Positions 1 through 5,040 of a DNA stretch of 5,040 bases are shown piece by piece. How positions within the stretch are numbered: the stretch's first letter is position 1; each line of letters starts with the position of its first letter. The notes below the pieces were generated by a model. The model was not told the DNA's origin. It worked only from the letters and a program-made list of their open reading frames with translations, and ran no database searches. The position numbers and the translations under genes are program-made. Origin of the DNA: CAYJQO01 sp964372445 (GTDB taxonomy: Bacteria > Patescibacteriota > Minisyncoccia > UBA6257 > GWB1-50-10); the NCBI GenBank assembly GCA_964372445.1, contig CAYJQO010000035.1, positions 1-5,040 of the forward strand. The letters are read 5' to 3'.

Positions 1-1004
1 GGCCTGACATCGAGAGCCGTGAAGATCTCGCGGAAGAGGTGGCGCGACTCGTTGGGTACAACCAGCTCAAGGCCCGGCCACCCCGTTTCCACCTCGTCCC
101 GGCCATTCAGGATGACGCCATTACCTTCCGCGAGAAGGCGCGCCAGCTGCTCGTCACGCTGGGGTTCGACGAGATCTACACCCATTCATTTGTATCTAGG
201 GAGAAGGTTCGTGTACTCGGAGCTGCAGCCGGCGCGGTCGAGCTTGAGAACCCGGTGAGCGAGGAGTTCCGGTACCTCCGCCCCTCCCTTGTCTCGGGGC
301 TCCTCGAGAGTGTCGAGCTGAACGCGAAGGTGTTCGAGGAGCTGAAGCTCTTCGAGGTGGGGCGGATGTTCTGGAAGCCGAAAGCCAAGGTCATCGAGTC
401 CACCGCCCTGGGCATCGTAGCCGCGTCTCGGGCTGGTGAGCCCTACGCTAACCTCAAGGGAGCGGTGGAGGTGCTCCTGCGCGGCCTCGGCGTAGCAGAT
501 TACCATTTTGCTCCCCCAAGCCAACAGCGGCGAAACGGTTTGGCGTTGCAGCTCTCTAGGCGCCTCCTTGATACGAAGGCCACCCTCTCGCTCGAGGTTG
601 ATGGCAAGGTGGTCGGATACATCGGGAAGTCGTCGCGCGCGCCCAAGGGGTGGAACGTAAGCCTCGCCGAGGTTGACCTCGGGGCGCTCCTCCACGCCGC
701 CGAGGGTGAGGCAGAGTTCCGGCCGCTCCCCAAGTTCCCGTCGGTGATGCGGGACCTCTCCCTCTTCGTGGGGCCGGAGGTCCGCATCGGGGATCTCATG
801 CAAGCCATGCAGCAATCGAACCCGCGGCTCATTGGGGACGTGGACCTGATTGATGAGTACGGGCTCGACCCGGAGCGGCGCAGCCTCACGTTCCGAGTTA
901 TATTCCAAGCTCCCGATCGGACGCTCACCGGGGATGAGGTGGATCGAGAGGTGGTCAAAATCACCAGCACCCTCGAGAAGCGGTTCCGTGCTCGGGTCCG
1001 CTAG
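1..1004 (+). CDS. pheT: Phenylalanyl-tRNA synthetase beta subunit, C-terminal part (5' end outside window)
   Basis: PheT is the large subunit of the cytoplasmic alpha2-beta2 enzyme that charges tRNA-Phe with phenylalanine. The frame is open from the left edge (codons begin at base 3), so the gene starts upstream. The GTG at 39 is an internal codon, because the preceding PDIESREDLAEE followed by VARLVGYNQL is the end of a B5 domain, which is never the start of PheT. Next comes the catalytic-like core (about 125-700), with LGFDEIYTHSF, ENPVSEEFRYLRPSL and LKLFEVGRMF. The C-terminal FDX-ACB domain (about 720-1001) begins FRPLPKFPSVMRDLSLFV, contains VDLIDEYG and LTFRVIFQAPDRTLT, and ends near EKRFRARVR. 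This domain is known to contact the tRNA. About 330 residues are present, and the missing part should hold the tRNA-binding, B3/4 and early B5 domains. pheS would be expected upstream, but it lies outside the window. The stop is TAG at 1002-1004, and I see no break or frameshift. The identification is secure from motif order. Confidence 0.97.
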   Translation, partial: PDIESREDLAEEVARLVGYNQLKARPPRFHLVPAIQDDAITFREKARQLLVTLGFDEIYTHSFVSREKVRVLGAAAGAVELENPVSEEFRYLRPSLVSGLLESVELNAKVFEELKLFEVGRMFWKPKAKVIESTALGIVAASRAGEPYANLKGAVEVLLRGLGVADYHFAPPSQQRRNGLALQLSRRLLDTKATLSLEVDGKVVGYIGKSSRAPKGWNVSLAEVDLGALLHAAEGEAEFRPLPKFPSVMRDLSLFVGPEVRIGDLMQAMQQSNPRLIGDVDLIDEYGLDPERRSLTFRVIFQAPDRTLTGDEVDREVVKITSTLEKRFRARVR

Positions 1005-1014
1005 GGTAAACGAA

Positions 1015-1041
1015 AGCCGCGATCCGATCCGGATCGCGGCT
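1015..1041. terminator. Hairpin between convergent genes, probable terminator
   Basis: A perfect 11-bp stem (AGCCGCGATCC at 1015-1025 with GGATCGCGGCT at 1031-1041) closes a 5-nt loop. It begins 10 bp after the pheT stop and 10 bp after the stop of the minus-strand gene that ends at 1052. Read on the minus strand it is followed by TTCGTTTACC, a moderately T-rich tail. Read on the plus strand it is followed by CCATGTTGCC, which is not a T-tract. It therefore fits intrinsic termination of the minus-strand gene better. For pheT it could act as a transcript-stabilising or weak stop structure. Both roles are inferred from position and shape. Confidence 0.75.
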
Positions 1042-1051
1042 CCATGTTGCC

Positions 1052-1720
1052 TTACCGAACGGTTACCCGTTCCAGCGAGAGTCGAATGGTAACGTCACTT
1101 GTGTGGAGGTGTGCGGTAACGGAGGGGTACACGATGCGTTCCTCAAGGCACGCTACCCCGACCTCCGCATCAAGGTACCGATGTTCGGGGTTGTCTCGGT
1201 CGGCGGTCCGCACGGCGAAGTACCACACGCCGTCGTGGTCGAGGTTCTTATGCCGGTAGGCGTTCGCGACCAGGTACCGGTCGCCGTAGAAGAAGGTACC
1301 CGTCATCCGTGTTGAGTTTGAGTCTGCGAGGAACTCCCTGAGCTGCACGATGAAACTGGTCGCGTCGGCGAAGAGCGGATACCTTGGCTCGAGCGGCAAG
1401 GAGGTGGATGAACCGCGGTGTGCGGTATCGCTCCAAAGCTTGAGCCAGGTCGATGCCTCGTCGGTGCGGAGCGTGAGCGTGTAGCCAGCGGCGGGGGAAC
1501 TTGGGTCGCATGGGCGTTCTTCGAGGAAGATACGCTCCGGTTCCTCAACCTTTCCGATGATCTTCCCGAGCGTGGCGAGAAGAGCCACGACGAAATTTGG
1601 ATAGTCAACCTCGACGCGGTACTCGCTCGTAATGGCCACGAGGCTGTCCTCGCCAGCATTGGGCAGCGGATCGGCTGGAGCCCACCAGGTGAGCGAGAGC
1701 AAAACAAGTTTTACAAACAT
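1052..1720 (-). CDS. Hypothetical exported protein, 222 aa
   Basis: I do not recognise the family. The N-terminus (MFVKLVLLSLTWWAPADP) has one lysine and then a short hydrophobic run ending in APA, which would suit a signal peptide cleaved near residue 16. There is no lipobox cysteine, so a lipoprotein is unlikely. After a linker, residues about 32-60 (YRVEVDYPNFVVALLATLGKI) form an amphipathic or hydrophobic stretch. The rest alternates short beta-like segments such as GTFFYGDRYLVA, GVWYFAVRT and VTIRLSLERVTV, which suggests a mainly beta domain. There are only two cysteines (C71 and C191), which could form a disulfide outside the cytoplasm. The ATG at 1720 follows a GGAGGG Shine-Dalgarno. 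The stop is TAA at 1052-1054, followed by a hairpin. It lies 97 bp after recG on the same strand, so read-through from recG is possible. Supporting evidence for a real gene is the length, the Shine-Dalgarno and the terminator. No catalytic motif is visible. Confidence 0.78.
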   Translation of the reverse strand: MFVKLVLLSLTWWAPADPLPNAGEDSLVAITSEYRVEVDYPNFVVALLATLGKIIGKVEEPERIFLEERPCDPSSPAAGYTLTLRTDEASTWLKLWSDTAHRGSSTSLPLEPRYPLFADATSFIVQLREFLADSNSTRMTGTFFYGDRYLVANAYRHKNLDHDGVWYFAVRTADRDNPEHRYLDAEVGVACLEERIVYPSVTAHLHTSDVTIRLSLERVTVR

Positions 1721-1723
1721 ACG

Positions 1724-1729
1724 CCCTCC
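1724..1729 (-). promoter_or_regulatory. Shine-Dalgarno GGAGGG for the 222-aa gene
   Basis: On the minus strand GGAGGG is followed by CGT and then the ATG at 1720. The gap of 3 nt (4 nt if only GGAGG pairs) is short, but the match to the anti-Shine-Dalgarno is strong. It supports this start over the ATG at 1736, which lies upstream of the site and opens a different frame. Confidence 0.65.
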
Positions 1730-1764
1730 GTATCATTTGTTGGTTAATGAGATGAACTCCAGGG

Positions 1765-1794
1765 ATTGTAGCGGCTGCCGGGTGTCGTACGCAA
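1765..1794 (-). promoter_or_regulatory. Possible promoter for the 222-aa gene
   Basis: On the minus strand, a weak -35-like TTGCGT (1789-1794) lies 18 bp from a good -10, TACAAT (1765-1770). The -10 is preceded by GC, as at the other promoters here, but not by TG. Transcription would start near 1758 and give a leader of roughly 38 nt that includes the GGAGGG site. I see no T-tailed terminator after recG in this 97-bp gap, so the gene could instead, or also, be reached by read-through from recG. Confidence 0.4.
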
Positions 1795-1817
1795 GTCTGA
1801 CTGCTGTGGCGCCGCAC

Positions 1818-4106
1818 CTACTCCCAGTGCACGCGCGCCTCGAACTGGCTGAGGTGATCGGCGAGCGACGGGTGCTCGGCGAGCGTCGGGTCCTTGCGGA
1901 GGACCTCCATCGCCGCATCGCGTGCCACCTTTACGAGCTCGGGGTTCCGAATCGCCTTCATGGCGAGGTCCGGCATCCCCGCCTGCGCTTCCCCGAGGAA
2001 CTCGCCCGGGCCGCGGAGCTTGAGGTCACGCTCGGCAAGCTCGAAACCGTTCCTGGCTTCCACAATTGCCTTGAGGCGCGGGTTGGCGGTGCGCGCCGTG
2101 GATTCCGTGAAGAGCAGGCAGTAGGACTGGTGCTCACCGCGGCCCACGCGTCCGCGGAACTGGTAGAGCTGGGCTAATCCAAAGCGATCGGCACCCTCAA
2201 TCATCATGATGGTGGCGTTCGGGATATCGATTCCCACCTCAACCACGGAGGTGGCAACGAGGATGTCCTGCCGCCGCTCGAGGAATGAGCGCATCACCGT
2301 CTCCTTCTCCTTTGGCTTCATGCGCCCGTGGAGCATTGCGACGCGGAGATCAGAGAAAACCTTCTTGGAGAGCTTGTCGTACTCCTGTTTCACCGATTTC
2401 ACCTCGAGCTGCTGCAGCTCCCCGTAGTACGTTTTGCTGCTCTCTGGTGGCCCCGGGGGATCGATGCGCGGGCAGATGACGAACGCCTGTCGCCCCTTTT
2501 TAATTTGTGCGCGGATGAAGGCGTAGGCACGGTCTCGGTGTTCAGGCACGACGGCCTTGGTCACGATCGGCTTTCGATCTCGCGGGAGCTCGGTGATGAG
2601 GGAGAGGTCGAGGTCGCCGAAGAGGGTGAGGGCGAGGGTGCGCGGGATGGGTGTGGCCGACATGCTCAAAAAATGTGGAATCATTTGGCGCAGACTCGCC
2701 GCACGAAAAGCCGGGGTCTCGCCCCCCAGCGCGGGGCTCGCCCCTTGACTCCCACCCTCGCTCGCCCTTCGGGTACCATGCCCGCTCAGGCTCCGAGACA
2801 CTTTTCTTAGCGGCGAGCCTTTGCCCTGGAGCGAATCCGCACGGCGTTCTTTCGCTAGACGTGCTCGCTGTGACACCCCGAAGCGATGCTGTTCATCCAC
2901 GACGACGAGCGCGAGGCTCTGGAAGCTAACTCCTTTTTCAAGGAGCGCGTGCGTACCGATGGTGATCCCGACCCTCCCCGAGGCAATTGCCTTGAGGAGC
3001 GCCGGTTTCCGCATAGCTTCCTCGAGGTTATCTCCGTACCAGGCGCGCGATTCGCTTGAGGTGAGGAGCGCGACGCCGCCCCCGAATTCAGGGAAGAGCT
3101 TCGCGATGGTCCGGTAGTGCTGACGGGCGAGGATCTCGGTTGGTGCCATGAAGACAGCCTGGTAGCCGGCGCGGGCCACCTCGATCGCCGCGATGGCTGC
3201 GACGACGGTTTTTCCCGAGCCTACGTCGCCCTGGAGAAACCGATTCATGGGGTGTGGCTTCGCCATGTCCTGGAGGATTTCCCAGAGCGCCTGCCGTTGC
3301 GAGAGGGTGAGCTCGAAGGGGAGCGCGGCGAGGAGGCGTTTGACAGCCGCAAGGTCTGGAGTGATCGCCGGGGCTGCCTCGCGCTCGAGTGAGAGGCGCT
3401 CGCGGACCTGGGCGAGCTGGAGGAAGAAGAGATCCTCGAGCGCGAACCGCCGTTTGGCGATCAAGGCCTCCTCGAGTGAGTCGGGGAAGTGCACGGCGCG
3501 GAGCGCGACAGCCACCTCGGGGAGGCCGTGCGCGGCGAGCACCTCCCGCGGCAGCACCTCCTCGAGTGGGGCGAGGCGCTCGAGGATCGGTTTCACGAGG
3601 TACCGGATGCCCTTCGAGGTAAGCCCACGGGTCTCCGGGTAGACCGGAACGATGCGGCCGGTGTGGGTGGTTTCGTGGCGCTCGTGCTCGGAGGTAAGCT
3701 CGTAGGTTGGGTTCGAGAGGTAGAGCTCGCCGTCTTCGGCGGCGGTCACCTTGCCAGCGAGGTTTGCCGTTCGGCCGGGCTGGAGCACGTTCCGAACGTA
3801 CGGTTGATTGAACCAGACCGCGCGGATCGAGCCGGTCTCGTCCGAGATGGTCACCTCGACCAGGTAGAGACGGCGCTTCCAGGTGCGCCGGCCGCTCACC
3901 TCCTCGACCAGCCCGTGCACGGTTGCCTCCTGCCCCGGGATCAGATCAGCGATCGGATAGATTTGGGAGTAGTCTTCGTAGCGGGTCGGGAAGTGCCAGA
4001 GGAGGTCGCGGACCGTCTCAATTCCCAGCCGCTTGACCTTCGTGAGGAACTGCGGCCCGATGCCGTGGATCTCGGCTAGGGGTGTGGCAAGGTCCACCAA
4101 AGCCAT
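1818..4106 (-). CDS. recG: ATP-dependent DNA helicase RecG (with in-frame insertion)
   Basis: RecG is a superfamily 2 translocase that remodels stalled replication forks and branch-migrates Holliday and D-loop structures. The N-terminus (residues 1-50, with IHGIGPQFLTKVKRLGI and LLWHFPTRYEDY) leads into the OB-fold wedge domain (about 55-155). The helicase motifs follow: motif I GDVGSGKT (293-300), Ia APTEILARQH (321-330), the IGTHALL segment (383-389), motif II DEQH (404-407), motif III SATPIPRT (483-490), LHGRMKPKEK (592-601), motif V VATSVVEVGIDIPNA (617-631) and motif VI QFRGRVGRG (649-657). The C-terminal segment with LKLRGPGEFLG is typical of the family. The length of 762 exceeds the usual roughly 690-720, and the excess sits between motifs II and III (about residues 423-468), where the DNA is palindromic. 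All catalytic motifs are intact, so the enzyme is probably active. No Shine-Dalgarno precedes the ATG at 4106, and the proposed promoter would give a nearly leaderless mRNA. The stop is TAG at 1818-1820. Confidence 0.97.
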   Translation of the reverse strand: MALVDLATPLAEIHGIGPQFLTKVKRLGIETVRDLLWHFPTRYEDYSQIYPIADLIPGQEATVHGLVEEVSGRRTWKRRLYLVEVTISDETGSIRAVWFNQPYVRNVLQPGRTANLAGKVTAAEDGELYLSNPTYELTSEHERHETTHTGRIVPVYPETRGLTSKGIRYLVKPILERLAPLEEVLPREVLAAHGLPEVAVALRAVHFPDSLEEALIAKRRFALEDLFFLQLAQVRERLSLEREAAPAITPDLAAVKRLLAALPFELTLSQRQALWEILQDMAKPHPMNRFLQGDVGSGKTVVAAIAAIEVARAGYQAVFMAPTEILARQHYRTIAKLFPEFGGGVALLTSSESRAWYGDNLEEAMRKPALLKAIASGRVGITIGTHALLEKGVSFQSLALVVVDEQHRFGVSQRARLAKERRADSLQGKGSPLRKVSRSLSGHGTRRASEGGSQGASPALGGETPAFRAASLRQMIPHFLSMSATPIPRTLALTLFGDLDLSLITELPRDRKPIVTKAVVPEHRDRAYAFIRAQIKKGRQAFVICPRIDPPGPPESSKTYYGELQQLEVKSVKQEYDKLSKKVFSDLRVAMLHGRMKPKEKETVMRSFLERRQDILVATSVVEVGIDIPNATIMMIEGADRFGLAQLYQFRGRVGRGEHQSYCLLFTESTARTANPRLKAIVEARNGFELAERDLKLRGPGEFLGEAQAGMPDLAMKAIRNPELVKVARDAAMEVLRKDPTLAEHPSLADHLSQFEARVHWE
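2687..2825 (-). mobile_element. Palindromic element inserted in frame in recG
   Basis: Nested inverted repeats are directly visible on the plus strand. CTCGCCGC (2695-2702) pairs with GCGGCGAG (2810-2817), AAAAG (2706-2710) with CTTTT (2801-2805), and GTCTCG (2716-2721) with CGAGAC (2794-2799). Outside these, GGC (2687-2689) and GCC (2823-2825) sit symmetrically. The roughly 72-bp centre is GC-rich and contains smaller hairpins such as GGGG-CTCG-CCCC (2733-2744). The segment is read through as RecG residues about 428-474, rich in Gly, Ser, Arg and Ala and almost free of large hydrophobics, as expected of a disordered surface loop. It encodes no transposase, so any spread would depend on other enzymes. 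The form resembles the protein-coding palindromic elements of Rickettsia. Mobility is inferred, because only one copy lies in this window. Confidence 0.6.
2699..2705. repeat. 7-bp direct repeat CCGCACG, left copy
   Basis: CCGCACG here recurs exactly at 2837-2843, a shift of 138 bp (46 codons). This copy overlaps the outer inverted-repeat arm. It may be one half of a target-site duplication or a footprint of slippage. A 7-bp GC-rich match can also occur by chance. Confidence 0.4.
2837..2843. repeat. 7-bp direct repeat CCGCACG, right copy
   Basis: This is the second copy of the CCGCACG at 2699-2705. It lies 19 bp outside the right inverted-repeat arm (2810-2817), so the direct and inverted repeats do not define the same boundaries. 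Collapsing the two copies removes 46 codons in frame and gives RecG of 716 residues, with the linker AKERRAASLRQMIPHFL leading into motif III. Confidence 0.4.
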
Positions 4107-4116
4107 AGCGGGCCAT

Positions 4117-4145
4117 ATTGTAGCAGATTTTAAGCATATTTTCGA
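4117..4145 (-). promoter_or_regulatory. Probable recG promoter giving a near-leaderless mRNA
   Basis: On the minus strand, -35 TCGAAA (4140-4145) is separated by 17 bp from -10 TACAAT (4117-4122). The -10 is preceded by TGC, so it has the extended form TGC-TACAAT. The expected start of transcription, about 7 bp downstream, is near 4110, only 3-4 bases before the recG ATG at 4106. The bases before the ATG (GGCCCGCT) hold no Shine-Dalgarno, which agrees with leaderless or short-leader translation. Confidence 0.6.
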
Positions 4146-4149
4146 CGCA

Positions 4150-4178
4150 TTGACAGAATTATTTCAGTATGCTATTCT
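4150..4178 (+). promoter_or_regulatory. Sigma-70-type promoter for the 225-aa membrane protein gene
   Basis: A perfect -35 TTGACA (4150-4155), a 17-bp spacer and a -10 TATTCT (4173-4178) are present, with an extended -10 TGC just before the hexamer. Transcription would begin near 4185 and give a leader of about 42 nt carrying the AAGGAG site. The -35 box is only 4 bp from the -35 of the divergent recG promoter. Confidence 0.8.
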
Positions 4179-4212
4179 CCAAGCAGCTAATTCATCTTTT
4201 ACAAACATACAT

Positions 4213-4218
4213 AAGGAG
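4213..4218 (+). promoter_or_regulatory. Shine-Dalgarno AAGGAG that fixes the start at 4227
   Basis: AAGGAG ends 8 nt before the ATG at 4227, an ideal gap. The in-frame GTG at 4218 overlaps this site and cannot use it, so the ATG at 4227 is the likely start. Confidence 0.85.
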
Positions 4219-4226
4219 TGATTGAC

Positions 4227-4904
4227 ATGTTGTACTGGCTTCTGTTGAATATTATCGTCGCTATACTGTTCAAGGGTATTCCCCACATAGCAGAAGGAGC
4301 AGCGAGAAAAATAGCAATCACGTCTCTCCCTGTTCTACTGGTCTTCACCATATTTTCACCGTTGTACTACGAGTTCCCCAGCATAAAGTCCGAACACAAG
4401 CTTTACGATCGTGAGGGGGGTCGGTTCGTGGAACGTCCCCACGGTTTCTTCTCGCTGGCGTGGGTTGATGATTACTGGTACATCCCGACGGAAGGAGCGA
4501 GAATGCCGGTTTATAGCAGGGTGTCAGTGATCACCGAAAGTTTAAAGGCGGAGACGATACGGTACGAGGTGTACCCGAAGATCAGCGATCCCGAGCGTTT
4601 CTACAAAAACCATTTGGATGCCCATGAGAGCGGCGTTGGCGATCTGGAGCAGCCCTTCTGCGCAACGTACAATACGGACTTCATGCGCCTCGATGAACGT
4701 TACGCGAGGAACGTGGTCCAGAAGATTGTCGGCCGCCACCTGATCGACTTCAACAACCACCACTCGCTGGAAGTGGCGTGGTTTAATAACCCCGCAGACC
4801 CTTACCAGTACCTTCGGTTCAAGGCGTTTGTTGAGGGATGGCTAAATGAGCACCTCGAGGGAGAAGGATTGACCGCGAGTCTCGGTCGGGTGTACGTGGA
4901 GTGA
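4227..4904 (+). CDS. Membrane-anchored protein, possible short SPFH/Band 7-like domain, 225 aa
   Basis: Two hydrophobic segments open the protein: residues 2-18 (MLYWLLLNIIVAILF) and 29-49 (IAITSLPVLLVFTIFSPLYY). The loop between them carries K16, R27 and K28, so the positive-inside rule puts it in the cytoplasm and the rest of the protein outside. The soluble part (about 55-225) recalls an SPFH/Band 7 fold. VYSRVSVITESLKAETIRYEV followed by YPKISDPERFY (95-126) matches the usual strand pair ending in an I-x-DP-x-x-F signature. RNVVQKIVGRHLIDF (161-175), a helix (197-212) and GLTASLGRVYVE at the C-terminus follow in the usual order. SPFH proteins normally continue into a long coiled coil that drives ring assembly, but here the protein stops at the end of the fold. 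The Band 7 reading is by eye and uncertain. The gene has its own promoter, Shine-Dalgarno and terminator, so it looks monocistronic. GC appears lower than in recG. Confidence 0.85.
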   Translation: MLYWLLLNIIVAILFKGIPHIAEGAARKIAITSLPVLLVFTIFSPLYYEFPSIKSEHKLYDREGGRFVERPHGFFSLAWVDDYWYIPTEGARMPVYSRVSVITESLKAETIRYEVYPKISDPERFYKNHLDAHESGVGDLEQPFCATYNTDFMRLDERYARNVVQKIVGRHLIDFNNHHSLEVAWFNNPADPYQYLRFKAFVEGWLNEHLEGEGLTASLGRVYVE

Positions 4905-4917
4905 TGTATGATACGTA

Positions 4918-4947
4918 AAACGCCTCGCAGAATTCTGTGAGGCGTTT
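4918..4947 (+). terminator. Strong intrinsic terminator after the 225-aa gene
   Basis: A 13-bp stem (AAACGCCTCGCAG at 4918-4930 with CTGTGAGGCGTTT at 4935-4947, one G-U pair) closes an AATT loop and runs into CATTTTTG. It begins 13 bp after the TGA at 4902-4904. The opposite strand also ends in a T-run (TTTTACG), so it could stop transcription from either side. Confidence 0.92.
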
Positions 4948-5008
4948 CATTTTTGAACGAGGGGGTAGCGTCCTGAGCATTTCCAAGCCATTGAACCATG
5001 GGAGGATA

Positions 5009-5037
5009 TTGACATTATTATTCGTTTATGCTACCTT
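5009..5037 (+). promoter_or_regulatory. Promoter at the right edge, facing out of the window
   Basis: A perfect -35 TTGACA (5009-5014), a 17-bp spacer and TACCTT (5032-5037) are present, with an extended -10 TGC immediately before the hexamer. The spacer is AT-rich and ends TTTATGC, close to the GTATGC ending of the spacer at 4156-4172. The gene it serves lies beyond base 5040. The -10 itself is a weak match. Confidence 0.6.
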
Positions 5038-5040
5038 AGT

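Noticed and set aside
186..908. Long open frame antisense to pheT (240 codons)
   Set aside because: It lies wholly opposite a secure pheT reading frame, has no ribosome binding site or recognisable domain, and is expected in GC-rich coding DNA.
1605..1817. 70-codon minus-strand frame with a CKTC motif between recG and the exported-protein gene
   Set aside because: It overlaps the signal-peptide region of the 222-aa gene in another frame. The only Shine-Dalgarno there is placed for the ATG at 1720.
1743..1817. Possible recG terminator around GGTGCGGCGCCAC just after the recG stop
   Set aside because: The stem is only 3-4 bp around GGCGCC and no T-run follows on the minus strand, so it is not a convincing terminator.
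271..3604. Six GGTACC hexamers
   Set aside because: The excess over chance is small. The sites lie within coding sequence with no regular spacing or strand logic.
3489..4079. 196-codon plus-strand frame opposite recG
   Set aside because: It is complementary to the conserved RecG wedge and N-terminal region. Its composition is that of a mirrored coding strand, with no start signals.
1709..4210. 14-bp identical sequence TTTTACAAACATAC at 1709-1722 and 4197-4210
   Set aside because: One copy is the reverse complement of a start region and the other is a leader just before a Shine-Dalgarno. There is no further flanking similarity, so chance in AT-rich spots is sufficient.
4033..4221. 62-codon frame across the recG start and the divergent promoters
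   Set aside because: It overlaps the recG 5' end, two promoters and the Shine-Dalgarno of the next gene, and has no start signal of its own.
303..4859. Thirteen CTCGAG palindromes, far more than expected
   Set aside because: Most appear to be Leu-Glu codon pairs written CTC-GAG, the preferred codons here, so codon bias explains them rather than a recognition site.

Overview
The window looks like a chromosomal segment from a Candidate Phyla Radiation bacterium, most likely a Parcubacteria-type lineage with fairly high GC. The main support is the RecG protein, whose stretch from SMSATPIPRTL through FGDLDLSL to VVPEHRDRAYAF has the wording I associate with that group. This assignment is from memory of the family, not from a search. 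The standard code fits all genes, and Leu-Glu pairs are mostly CTC-GAG.

Layout from left to right. (1) The 3' part of pheT (+), cut by the window edge, encodes the end of the B5 domain, the catalytic-like core and the C-terminal FDX-ACB domain of phenylalanyl-tRNA synthetase beta. (2) A perfect 11-bp hairpin lies in the gap where pheT meets the next gene tail to tail. (3) An unrecognised protein of 222 residues (-) has a possible signal peptide. (4) A 97-bp gap carries a possible promoter and a Shine-Dalgarno. (5) Full-length recG (-) encodes 762 residues. (6) A short AT-rich divergent intergenic region holds two back-to-back promoters. (7) A 225-residue membrane protein (+) has two N-terminal hydrophobic segments and a soluble part that resembles an SPFH/Band 7 fold without a coiled-coil tail. 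(8) A strong intrinsic terminator follows. (9) A further promoter at the right edge faces out of the window.

The most interesting feature is inside recG. Between helicase motifs II (DEQH) and III (SATPIPR), the gene carries about 46 extra codons of Gly/Ser/Arg/Ala-rich sequence. The DNA there is a nested inverted repeat (8-bp, 5-bp and 6-bp arm pairs around a GC-rich centre) and keeps the reading frame. A 7-bp direct repeat spaced exactly 138 bp apart brackets most of it, and removing one unit leaves a linker of ordinary length. This resembles the in-frame palindromic elements described in Rickettsia and suggests a similar protein-tolerated element here.

The genes do not form one obvious pathway: pheT is translation, recG is replication-fork and recombination repair, and the other two are envelope-type proteins of unknown role. 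recG and the 222-residue gene may be co-transcribed. Three of the four proposed promoters share the extended -10 form TGC-TAnnnT, and recG appears to start almost without a leader.
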